From JAWWBN01 sp033720955 (lineage in GTDB: Bacteria > Acidobacteriota > Thermoanaerobaculia > Multivoradales > JAHEKO01), in assembly GCA_033720955.1 (NCBI GenBank), contig JAWWBN010000078.1, positions 1 through 14,714 of the forward strand: DNA of 14,714 nt, in the 5' to 3' direction. How positions within the stretch are numbered: position 1 is the first letter of the stretch; each line of letters opens with the position of its first letter. The notes beneath the pieces were generated by a model. That model had not been told where the DNA came from, made no database searches, and saw only the letters and a program-made list of their open reading frames with translations. Below, in pieces: positions 1-8,800 of the stretch. The position numbers and the translations under genes were made by a program.

Positions 1-1602
1 CACCCGGGCGCTGGCCAGCAGGCTCTCCCGGTACTCGACGCCGCGGCGGGGCTCCAGCAGACGCACCCCGAAGGCCTGGCTGGCGACGTTGATCTCGAGC
101 TCGTCCCAGGCCAGGAGCACCCCCCGGTCGTCGAGCGCCTCCACCCGCAGGGTGTGGGGACGCGGGAAGTCGCCCAGGTCGATCTCCACGTTCCACGGCG
201 GTCTCGTCTTGGTGGCCACCGGCCGGCGGTCGAGCAGGAAGGCCACCCTGTCGATCTCGTCGCCCACGGCCAGGGTGTCGAAGCGCACGAAGCCCCTCTG
301 CAGCGCCCGGCGCGGCGGCACGATCTGGATGGAGGTCTCGCCGCGCGCCAGCGCCGCCGTGGCCTCGGCGAAGCGTCTCGAAGCCTCCGAGGCCAGCGCC
401 GCGGGACGCTCGAAGGCGCCCTCCACCCGCGGCACCTCGAGCGGCCGCTCGAGTCGGAAGTACCGCTCGCCGTTGGTGTCGGCCAGCTTGACGATCAGCC
501 GGTAGCTGCCGGGGCGCAGGTAGCGCTGGAAGGCCAGCGGGATGGAGTCGGTGCCGAACTGCTCCTCGGAGAAGGTGAACTTGTAGCGGAAGTTTTCGAA
601 CAGCTCGTCGTCGAGGACCACCTCCCCCGTCAGGTCGAAGTTGTAGGAGCGGAATCCCAGCGAGTCGCCCGCGACGACCTCCTCGCGTGGCACGGTGATC
701 AGCCCCTGGACCACGGTGCGCTGCTGGTAGCGCGCCGGAAACTCCAGCGCCAGCTCGGCGGCGAAGGTGGCCGCCTCGGGGGGCAGCTCGGTGGAGAGCG
801 CCTGGAAGGTGGCCAGCCACTCCTGGCTCGAGGGCAGCGGCTTGGCCAGCATGCGCCGGAAGCCGAGCTCCCAGTCCAGGCCGGCGGAGCGGATCGTCGC
901 GGCGGCGGCCCCCGCCTGCTCGCCGTTGATGCAGCGGGCGGCGCTCTGGATCGAGCTGTCCCCGCCCACCATCTTGGGGTGCCAGAGCCGCGCCGGCCCG
1001 TCGTCGCGTGGCACCACGAAGATCAGCAGGATCGAGAAGGCCACCTGCTCGCTGCCCTCGTACAGCCAGACCTCCACCGGCTTGAAAGCGGCCGAGCACT
1101 TCACCTCCACCCGGCCGGTGGGCGGCCCGTGCACCAGGAAGATCCGCGAGCGGTCGTCCTCCAGGGTGCGGAAGAGGCCCCGCGCCTCGAGCAGGCGCTG
1201 GGTGTAGCGCACCTTGAGCTCGTTGCGGGCGGTCTTCGGATAGGGGTCGCGGACTCGCCAGAAGCGGTCGATGAACGCCTCGCGCTGGTAGTCGGTCTTG
1301 AGCGACAGGAAGACCCGTCGCTCCTGGGTGAGGATCAGCGGCTCGACCTCGCTCAGCCAGACCTCGAACCGGTCGGCCAGGACGGCGTCGGCGGCCGGGC
1401 CGGGCTCGTCGGTCGCCGCCGGGGCGGCCGGCTCCGGGGTCGCCTCGGGCGACGGCGCCTCCCGAGGCGGCGGATCCTCGGGCTCCGCGTCGCCGGCGGC
1501 GCCCGTCTGCCCCGCCGCCGCCGCCGCGACCAGCGCGAGCGCCAGAGCCGACGCCGCGACGCGGGAGCCGGGGCCGGCCGGACGTCGGACGCGGGCCGAC
1601 AC
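1..1602 (-). CDS. Secreted GWxTD-domain protein, C-terminus cut by window edge
   Basis: 534 codons are present and the frame is still open at base 1. I chose the GTG at 1602-1600: it lies 4 bases after the acyl-CoA dehydrogenase stop, no ATG/GTG/TTG lies in frame just upstream, and a signal peptide follows directly (basic residues, then ALALALVAAAAAG, cleavage near residue 30-37). A Pro/Glu/Ala linker covers about residues 38-72. The GWxTD-type domain follows from about 75, with FIDRFWRVRDPYPKTARNE at 110-128 and DDRSRIFLVHGPP at 149-161. The canonical GWxTD signature itself is degenerate here (GLFRTLEDD). Further on, around residues 430-515, is an Ig-like segment with RVAFLLD, RPPWNVEIDLG and LLAWDELEIN. 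This arrangement is familiar from acidobacterial GWxTD and VWFA-related proteins, whose biochemical role is unknown. The protein is probably periplasmic or surface-located and co-transcribed with the dehydrogenase. Family assignment is fairly sure; function is not known. Confidence 0.85.
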   Translation of the reverse strand, partial: MSARVRRPAGPGSRVAASALALALVAAAAAGQTGAAGDAEPEDPPPREAPSPEATPEPAAPAATDEPGPAADAVLADRFEVWLSEVEPLILTQERRVFLSLKTDYQREAFIDRFWRVRDPYPKTARNELKVRYTQRLLEARGLFRTLEDDRSRIFLVHGPPTGRVEVKCSAAFKPVEVWLYEGSEQVAFSILLIFVVPRDDGPARLWHPKMVGGDSSIQSAARCINGEQAGAAAATIRSAGLDWELGFRRMLAKPLPSSQEWLATFQALSTELPPEAATFAAELALEFPARYQQRTVVQGLITVPREEVVAGDSLGFRSYNFDLTGEVVLDDELFENFRYKFTFSEEQFGTDSIPLAFQRYLRPGSYRLIVKLADTNGERYFRLERPLEVPRVEGAFERPAALASEASRRFAEATAALARGETSIQIVPPRRALQRGFVRFDTLAVGDEIDRVAFLLDRRPVATKTRPPWNVEIDLGDFPRPHTLRVEALDDRGVLLAWDELEINVASQAFGVRLLEPRRGVEYRESLLASARV

Positions 1603-1606
1603 CGGT

Positions 1607-3412
1607 CTACAGCTCCGCCTCCACCGCCGCCGTCTCGCCGGCCAGGACGGGCGCCGCGAGGGCGCGGACAAGGGGAAGGGCGCGGTGGGCGAAGTGGGTC
1701 GCCGCGCGCACCTTGTTGCGCAGGAAGACCGCCTCCGCCGACCCCCCCTCCCGCTCGGCCGGCGGCAGGGCGGCGAGCCGCTCCCGCGCCCGCGCCGCCT
1801 GGCGCAGCAGCGCCTCTCCGGCCAGCACGTGCCCCGTCATGTCCAGCACCGGCACCGCGTTGAGGACGGCCAGCAGCGGCCCCCTCTCGCCGGCCAGGGC
1901 GGCCAGGGCGCTCTCGAGCGCCGCCAGCGCCTCCCCCAGCCGGCCCGCGGCCGCCCCCAGCTCGGGGTCGGCTCCGAGCTCGGCCGCCGTGGCCCCGGCC
2001 TCGGCGAGCAGTCGTCGCACCGCCTCGGGATGCCGGCGCAGCTTGCGGCCCACCAGGTCGAGCGCCTGGATCCCGTTGGTGCCCTCGTAGATCGAGGTGA
2101 TCTTCGCGTCGCGCAGGTACTGCTCGGCCGGATAGTCCCTGATGTAGCCGTAGCCGCCGAAGACCTGGAGACACCACTCGGTCACCCGGAAGCCCCAGTC
2201 GGAGGGCCACGCCTTCGCGATCGGCGTCAGCACCTCGGCCACGCCCGCCCATCGGGCGCGCTCCTCCGCATCGGCCGCCGTGCGGCTCCAATCCACCGCC
2301 ATCGCCGTCCGCAGGAGCAGCGAGCGCATCCCCTGGACGTAGGCGTCCGAGGTGAAGAGCATGCGGCGCACGTCCGGGTGCTCCACGATGGCCACCGGCT
2401 CCGCGTCGCGATCTCCCGCCCGGGTCCAGTGCCGGCCCTGCACCCGCTCGGCCGCGTAGGCGTGGGCGGCGGCGTGGGCCGCGGCGGCCACCGCGAGACC
2501 CTGGACCCCCACCTCGACGCGGGCGGCGTTCATCAGCTCGAACATCAGAGGCAGCCCGGAGTGGGGCTCGCCCAGCAGGTGGCCCACGCAACGCCCCTGC
2601 GACCCGAAGAGCATCGAGCAGGTGGGCGAGCCGTGGATCCCCAGCTTCTCCTCGATCGAGGCGCAGACCACGTCGTTGCGCTCCCCCGGGCGCCCCTCGG
2701 CGTCGAGCAGCAGCTTGGGGATGATGAACAGGGAGAGGCCGCGGCTGCCCGGCGGAGCGCCCGGCAGCCGCGCCAGCACGGCGTGGACGATGTTCTCCGT
2801 CAGGTCGTGCTCGCCGAAGGTGATGTAGATCTTCTCGCCGCGGATGGCGTAGCGGCCGTCGGGGAGCGGCTCCGCGGTGGCCCGCGAGGCGCCCACGTCG
2901 GAGCCCGCCTGCGGCTCGGTCAGACACATGGTGCCCGTCCACCGGCCGGTGATCAGCGGCTCGCAGTAGAGCCGCTGGAGCTCCGGACTCCCGTGCTCCT
3001 GGATCAGCTCCCCCACCCCCCGGGTGAGCAGGAAGACCAGGGTCAGGGCGAGGTTGGCGCCCGCGAAGATCTCGGTCACCGCCGAGGCCACCGTCAGTGG
3101 CAGCCCCAGGCCGCCGTGCTCGACGGGCGACGGCGCGCCGACCCAGCCGCCCTCGGCGACGGTGGCGTAGCCGCCGTGGAACGACGCCGGCAGCCGCACT
3201 TCTCCGTCGGCCCACCGCGCCCCCACCCGGTCGCCCTCCTCGTGCCCCGGGGCGAGTCGCTCACGGGCGATCTCCAGCGCCTCGCGCAGCGCCATCTCGA
3301 CGCTCTCGCGGTCCCAGTCGGCGAAGGGCTCCTCGGCGAGAAGCCTCTCCAGCTCGAGCCACTCGAAGAGCTGGAAGCGCAGGTCGCGGTCGCCGGCCAG
3401 GTAGTCGGCCAT
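1607..3412 (-). CDS. Acyl-CoA dehydrogenase, DmdC-like long form
   Basis: A 601-residue flavoprotein that should oxidise an acyl-CoA to its 2,3-enoyl-CoA, passing electrons to an electron-transfer flavoprotein in the cytoplasm. Visible features are the family-specific N-terminus (YLAGDRDLRFQLFEWL, residues 4-19), the FAD/substrate motif LTEPQAGSD (164-172), GEKIYITFGEHDLTENIVH (192-210), CASIEEKLGIHGSPT (250-264) and SIYEGTNGIQALDLVGRK. In the last, E443 matches the catalytic Glu of the DmdC family. The C-terminal extension of about 130 residues and total length near 600 fit the DmdC / AcdA group rather than the 380-residue short-chain enzymes. Known DmdC enzymes act on methylthiopropanoyl-CoA, but many relatives are general acyl-CoA dehydrogenases, so the substrate cannot be read from sequence. 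The ATG at 3412 matches the family N-terminus; a GGGAG lies about 11 bases upstream, and pbpC ends 20 bases before the start. The TAG stop is genuine, because the GWxTD gene begins in another frame 4 bases later. Confidence 0.93.
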   Translation of the reverse strand: MADYLAGDRDLRFQLFEWLELERLLAEEPFADWDRESVEMALREALEIARERLAPGHEEGDRVGARWADGEVRLPASFHGGYATVAEGGWVGAPSPVEHGGLGLPLTVASAVTEIFAGANLALTLVFLLTRGVGELIQEHGSPELQRLYCEPLITGRWTGTMCLTEPQAGSDVGASRATAEPLPDGRYAIRGEKIYITFGEHDLTENIVHAVLARLPGAPPGSRGLSLFIIPKLLLDAEGRPGERNDVVCASIEEKLGIHGSPTCSMLFGSQGRCVGHLLGEPHSGLPLMFELMNAARVEVGVQGLAVAAAAHAAAHAYAAERVQGRHWTRAGDRDAEPVAIVEHPDVRRMLFTSDAYVQGMRSLLLRTAMAVDWSRTAADAEERARWAGVAEVLTPIAKAWPSDWGFRVTEWCLQVFGGYGYIRDYPAEQYLRDAKITSIYEGTNGIQALDLVGRKLRRHPEAVRRLLAEAGATAAELGADPELGAAAGRLGEALAALESALAALAGERGPLLAVLNAVPVLDMTGHVLAGEALLRQAARARERLAALPPAEREGGSAEAVFLRNKVRAATHFAHRALPLVRALAAPVLAGETAAVEAEL

Positions 3413-3432
3413 GGGAGCGAGTCTACTCCCGG

Positions 3433-5811
3433 CTAGCGGACCCGGTAGGCGATCTCCGCGGTCTCCACCGGGGCGTCCCGCCCCGCCATCCAGACCCGGG
3501 CGCGCACCCGGTGCTCCCCCGGCGCGAGCTCCCAGAGCCAGGTGGTGACCCCGTCCCCCGTCCGCGCCACCACCTCGCCATCCACCAACCAGTGCACGCC
3601 CGCCGGCGGTGACGGCGTCTCGATCTCGAAGGGGAAGGCCTCCAGCTCGTCGGGAATCCGCGGGTCCATGGCCAGGTCGAGGCCGGGGGTGGGCTGGAGC
3701 AGCCGCACCAGAGGGTCCGCGGCGGGGCGGGCGGGCGGCGACGGACCGGCCGGCCGGCCGTGCTCGGGGCACGGCTCGATCGGGGCGCGGCCGGGTCGGA
3801 ACCACTCCTCCACCCTCGGGCAGCCGTCGCCGGGCGCGAGGCCGGTCTCCCGGCAGATCGGGGCGCGGACCAGGGTGCGCGGCCGAGCGAGCGGCCGCGA
3901 GGGCCGGCCGCGACGCAGCTCGGCGAAGATACCGCGCAGCACCAGCGCCGGGCCGCGCGAGCCGGTGATCCCCTCCATCTCGCGGCGGTCGAGGTTGCCC
4001 ATCCAGACCCCGACCGTGTGCCGGTCGGAGAAGCCCACCGCCCAGGCGTCGCGGTAGTCGTTGGAGGTGCCGGTCTTGACCGCCGTCTCGACCGGCAGCT
4101 CCAGGACGCCGCCGGTCCCGAACTCCAGTCGCCGCGCCTCCGGGTCGGCCAGGATGTCGGCGATCAGCGCGCTCTCCTCGGCGCCCATCACCCGCACCCC
4201 GGGGCCTCGCGGCTCGAGCTCGGGGAGGGCCACCAGCGGCTCGAGCACGCCCCCCCGCGCCAGCGCGGCGTAGGCGCCCACCAGCTCGTAGAGGGTCACC
4301 TCGCCGTTGCCCAGCGCCAAGCCCTCTCCGTAGACCTCGGGGTGGCGGCCCAGGCTGTCGAAGCCGAAGCGCCGCAGCACCCGATAGAGGACCGCGGGGG
4401 TCACCTCCTTCGCGACCCGCGCCGCCGGCACGTTGAGCGAGTTGCCCAGGGCGTCGCGCAGACGCACCCGGCCGTAGTAGCGGCGGCTGTAGTTGCGATA
4501 GGCGTGCAGGCCCCGCCCCACCGGGCCGGCGAAGGGCTCGTCGCGCAGCACCGTGGCCGCGGTCCAGCCGCGCTCCAGCGCGGCGGCGTAGAGAAACGGC
4601 TTCAGGGTCGAGCCGGGCTGACGCGCCGCCAGGACCGCGTCGATCTGGCTGCCGTCGCGCGACGAGTAGAAGCTGCCGGCGTTGACCCAGGCCAGGATCT
4701 CGTCGGTCTGGTGGTCCACCACCAGGGCGGCGCCGTCGGAGACCCCGGCGCCCCGCAGCACGTCGATCTGGTGGTCGAGGAGCGCCTGGGCGCGGCGCTG
4801 CAGGGCGGGGTCCAGCGAGGTCGTCGCCCGCGCCACCGGGCCGGCGCCGGCCTCCACCAGCCGCCGGCGGACCTCCAGCACGAAGTGCGGCGCGGCCAGG
4901 AGCGGCGCCGGCTCGGCCAGGGTCAGCGGACGGCGGGCGGCGGCGGCCTGCTCCTCGCTCAGCAGACCCCGCTCCCCCATGCGCCGGGCCAGACGCTCCA
5001 CAGCCCGCTCCAAAGGCGTCGGCGGGACGCCGCCGGCGCGCCGCGGATCGAGCCGCCCGGGACTCCGGACCAGCGCCGCCAGGGCCAGGCACTCGGCCGG
5101 GTCCAGGGTGTCGAGGTCGCGGTCGAAGTAGTAGCGCGCCGCCTGCGCCACCCCCCGTCGCCGCGCGGCGTACGGCACCTGGTTCAGGTAGAGCTCGAGC
5201 ACCGCCCCCTTGCCGAAGCGCCGCTCCAGTCGCTGCGACTCGAAGCCCTCGAGCCACCGCGACCAGGGGCCCCGGGGCCGCGGCGTCAGCAGGCCCGCCA
5301 CCTGCTCACCGATGGTGCTGGCGCCCCGGACCACCCGCCCGGCCCGCAGGTTCTGCCAGAGGGCGTGCAGACGCGCCCGCCAGTCCACCCCGTCGTGGCG
5401 GTGGAAGCGCTGGTCCTCGGCCGCCACGAAGGCGTTCACCTGGAGGGGCGGCATCTCGTGCAGCGGCTCCTGGTCGTTCAGGTTCCACCGGTTCTCGCGG
5501 GTCACCGCCAGCGGCTCGCCCCGGCGGTCGAGGATCCGCGCCCGCGCCGCCGCGGCCGGGTCGGGCGCCAGGGTCGGGGGAAGCGGCGCCATCGACGCCG
5601 CGGTGGCCACGGCCAGGGCGAGTCCGGAGGCCAGCGCCGTGGTGACCGCGAGGGCGGCCGCCAGCCGCCACCGGGCTCGGAGCGCGGCGACGACCCGCGG
5701 CCGACGCCGGCGATCGCGGCGGGACGGGCGCGCCCCCCCCACGGGCGGGGGCGGCGCCGGCGCGCGGGGCCGACCGGAGCCGGGCCGGGCGTCTCGCCGG
5801 CCCGCGCTCAC
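3433..5811 (-). CDS. pbpC: Penicillin-binding protein 1C (bifunctional transglycosylase/transpeptidase)
   Basis: A 792-residue inner-membrane peptidoglycan synthase. The order is a basic, Pro-rich cytoplasmic tail (1-49), one membrane segment (about 50-72), a GT51 transglycosylase domain (about 90-270), a transpeptidase domain (about 325-640) and a C-terminal BiPBP-type beta domain (about 700-792). The GT51 catalytic Glu is E132 in AAEDQRFHRHDGVDW, with ELYLNQVPY at 206-214. Transpeptidase motifs are complete: S401-TLK404, S458-LN460 and K579-TGT582. The length fits PBP1C. The GTG start at 5811 overlaps the macroglobulin TGA as GTGA and has GGGGAGG 7 bases before it; the next possible Met starts would lose the membrane anchor. 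This coupling matches the well-known pbpC / alpha-2-macroglobulin pairing, in which the synthase is thought to repair envelope breaches. One oddity is GASTIGEQVAGLL (163-175), where most GT51 enzymes have GASTIT-Q-VAR/K. Confidence 0.95.
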   Translation of the reverse strand: MSAGRRDARPGSGRPRAPAPPPPVGGARPSRRDRRRRPRVVAALRARWRLAAALAVTTALASGLALAVATAASMAPLPPTLAPDPAAAARARILDRRGEPLAVTRENRWNLNDQEPLHEMPPLQVNAFVAAEDQRFHRHDGVDWRARLHALWQNLRAGRVVRGASTIGEQVAGLLTPRPRGPWSRWLEGFESQRLERRFGKGAVLELYLNQVPYAARRRGVAQAARYYFDRDLDTLDPAECLALAALVRSPGRLDPRRAGGVPPTPLERAVERLARRMGERGLLSEEQAAAARRPLTLAEPAPLLAAPHFVLEVRRRLVEAGAGPVARATTSLDPALQRRAQALLDHQIDVLRGAGVSDGAALVVDHQTDEILAWVNAGSFYSSRDGSQIDAVLAARQPGSTLKPFLYAAALERGWTAATVLRDEPFAGPVGRGLHAYRNYSRRYYGRVRLRDALGNSLNVPAARVAKEVTPAVLYRVLRRFGFDSLGRHPEVYGEGLALGNGEVTLYELVGAYAALARGGVLEPLVALPELEPRGPGVRVMGAEESALIADILADPEARRLEFGTGGVLELPVETAVKTGTSNDYRDAWAVGFSDRHTVGVWMGNLDRREMEGITGSRGPALVLRGIFAELRRGRPSRPLARPRTLVRAPICRETGLAPGDGCPRVEEWFRPGRAPIEPCPEHGRPAGPSPPARPAADPLVRLLQPTPGLDLAMDPRIPDELEAFPFEIETPSPPAGVHWLVDGEVVARTGDGVTTWLWELAPGEHRVRARVWMAGRDAPVETAEIAYRVR

Positions 5812-8800
5812 CGCCCCGCCTCCCCGGCGGTCTCCTCGCCCGCCTCCCCCGCCGCCTCCTCGACCGCCTCCTCCACCCGCAGGGTGCCGGGCAGCCCCAG
5901 CCCGAAGACGTCGGGGTCGTACATCTCCTCGGCCTTGGTGGGCAGCATGGTGAACTCGCCCGGCACGATGACCTGGGCGACGTAGGAGAGGTGGTAGCGG
6001 CCCGCCGGCAGGTAGTCGGCGTAGAACCGCGCCGCGTCGTTGCGCAGCTCGCGGTGGTAGAAGCTCCACCGCGTCCAGGCGAAGTGGACCCAGTCGTCGT
6101 AGCGGCGGTACCAGGCGTCGGGCGGGTAGCTCTCGACCGCCTTGGCGGCGTCCACCTGGGAGGCGGTGGCGAGCTGGCGGTTGACCGGCTCGAGCCCGCC
6201 GGGCACCGGGTCGTCCACCACGACGAAGTTGCGCGCCCCGGGGGTCGAGAGGTAGAGGTCCACGCGGACCAGCTCGCCGCGCTCCAGGGTCACCGGGTCG
6301 CCGAGCTTCACCCAGCCGCCGTCGCGCTCCACGCTGAGCTCGCGGCGCACCTCGAAGCCGGCGTCCACGGGCCGCCGCTCCAGGGTCGACGGCGAGAAGA
6401 AGAGCCGCAGGGCGTAGTAGAGCCTGCCGGCGCCCTCGTGCTCGATGGCCACGGCGGTGCGACGCCCCGGGTCGCCGGCCCGCACCGGCCTCTCGAGGTC
6501 GGCCGGCGGGTCGCGCAGGTCGTCGAAACGGGCGCTGCCCAGCGACTCCTCCCCCAGCCGCGCGCGCACCGTGAAGTCGGGCGGGGTGCGCTCCCAGCCG
6601 CGGCTGTAGTCGATCAGGGCGCGGGTGCAGAAGAGGTTCTCCTGGGTGTTCTCCCAGTGGTCGCGGCTGCCGCGGCCCAGGGTGACCGTCCGCGCCAGCT
6701 TCATCGGCAGCTCGCGGGCGCCGGCGCGGACCAGCTCGCCCTGACCCTCCCCGGCGAGAGCCGACAGGACGGCGCAGCTCGTGCGCAGCTCCGAGGAGTG
6801 GATGCGGGCGTAGCCGTCGTCCAGGGTCTCGACCAGCGACAGCTTGCCCGCCGACTCCACCGCGTGGGCGAGGATCCGTCCCAGCGCCTCGCGTCGCAGC
6901 TCCTCGGTGCCCGAGAAGTGGCCCAGCGCCTGGAGGTAGTGCGCCTGCCCGAAGAGGCTCATCCGCTCCACGTGGCCGCGGTAGCGGGCGACGTCGGCGC
7001 GGGTGATCTTGCCCGCCTTGGCCAGCGCCGCCAGGCTCACGGACCGCACCGTGGACTCCATGCCGCGGGAGTAGTAGTCGGGCACGGCGTCCTTGCGCAG
7101 TAGCTCGAGGAGGTAGTCGTGCAGCTTCTCCTCGACCGGGCGCGGCGGCCGGTGGCCCAGGTCCCGCAGCCAGCCGAAGGCGATGGCGGTGTAGGCCGAG
7201 AGATAGGGGCTGACGTGCTCGTCCGACGGCACCCAGTAGGTCATGCCGCCGTTGGGGGCCTGGAAGTCGGCCGCCGCGGCCAGCGTCCTCTCCGGCAGCC
7301 CCGCCGCCTCCGGCCAGGTGAGCTCGGGGTCCAGGTAGGAGGAAAGGGCGGCGAAGTGGGCCGCCATCACCCCCTTGGTGAGGATCTGCTCCCAGCAGAG
7401 GTAGGGGTAGCGGCGCAGGTAGTCGAAGGCGCCCTCCAGGTTGCCGATCACCGTGGGCGAGACCACCAGGCTGACGCGGCCCACGTCGTCCCGCATTCCG
7501 GGCGGGAAGTGGAGGCTCTCCTCGACCGTTCCCCCGGTGGTCGAGCCCCAGGTCGCGGCCGCCTCCACCGCCTGGCGCCGACGCACGGGCACCGGCAGCC
7601 GCAGGGCGTCGCGGTCGAGCTCGTCGCCGGCCTCCACGGTGAGGACGATCTCGCCGGGCCCGGCGGCGGCGACCGGCAGGCTCACCGGCACGCGGCGGAA
7701 CGGCTCCGCCTCGACCACCGCGGCGAGCTGCGGCGTCCCCTGCACCGCGCCGGCCGCCGACCCGGTCACCTCGAGCCGACGCGGCGAGTCGGTGCGATTC
7801 ATCACCGTGAAGCGGGCCTGGAATCGGTCCCCCTCGACGACCTGGTTGGGCAGCGCCGGGCGGATCTCCGTCGGCCGGTTCACCCGGAAGCTCCCCTGCC
7901 CCAGGCCCAGCCGGTCCTCCGCGGTGACGGCCACCACGAGCACCCGCCAGCCGGTGAGGTTGTCGGGCAGCGGGAAGCGGATGGTGGCGCGGCCCTCGGC
8001 GTCGGGGCGGATCGACGGGTTCCAGTAGCCCACGAACTTGAACAGGGTGCGCAGCGCCGCGTCGGGTCCGCCGCCGCCGCCCGGGCTCGCCCCCTTCTTC
8101 TCGAACTCCTGCCACCCCACCAGCCGCTTGAGCAGGTTGTAGTTGACGAGGTCGAGCGACCCCAGGTCGTAGAGCCCCAGGTGGGGGTCGTAGAGCCGGG
8201 GGCCGCCGGCCAGCAGATCGAGGACCGCTTCGTCGAGGACGGCCACCGCCAGCTCGATCGGCGGCCCGTCGCCCTGCCGGGTCTTGGCCACCAGGTCCAC
8301 CACCGCCTCCTGCCGCGGCTCGTAGACCTCGGCGCGCGGGGTCGCCGTGACCTCCAGCTCCTTGTAGGGGTCCTTGACCACGGTGCGGGCGTAGCCGATG
8401 CGGAAGGAGGGCTTGCCGAGATCGACGACCCCCTCCTCCGGCGGCGGCGCCGCCCGCGGCGCGGCGACCACCACGGAGAGGTAGAAGCCGGGGAGGTGGT
8501 CGGGGCCCACCGGGAACTCGATCACCGGGCTGGAGTCGGCCAGCGTCGTCACCCAGCTCTCGATCACCCCGTACCGCTCCACCGTGACCAGCGCCCGGGC
8601 GCCGGGGAAGGGGTTGCGGACCAGGTAGCGCGCCGTCTCCCCCACGGCCAGGGTCTCGCTCTCCGGCAGGATCTGGAGATGGTGCCCGGGTGGCTCCTCC
8701 CAGAGCACCCGGCCGCGTCCCGCCGCCCAGCGGGTGAGCGAGCTGTTCACCGGCCGCCCCTTCTCGTCCTCGATGGAGACCGTCAGCCGGTAGACGCCGG

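Noticed and set aside
154..5985. Other long plus-strand open frames (for example 154-1863, 1298-3436 and 3760-5985) and minus-strand frames running across gene boundaries
   Set aside because: Each lies opposite or out of frame with a recognised gene, has compositionally biased Arg/Gly/Pro/Ala translation, and ignores the gene boundaries seen in the real frame.
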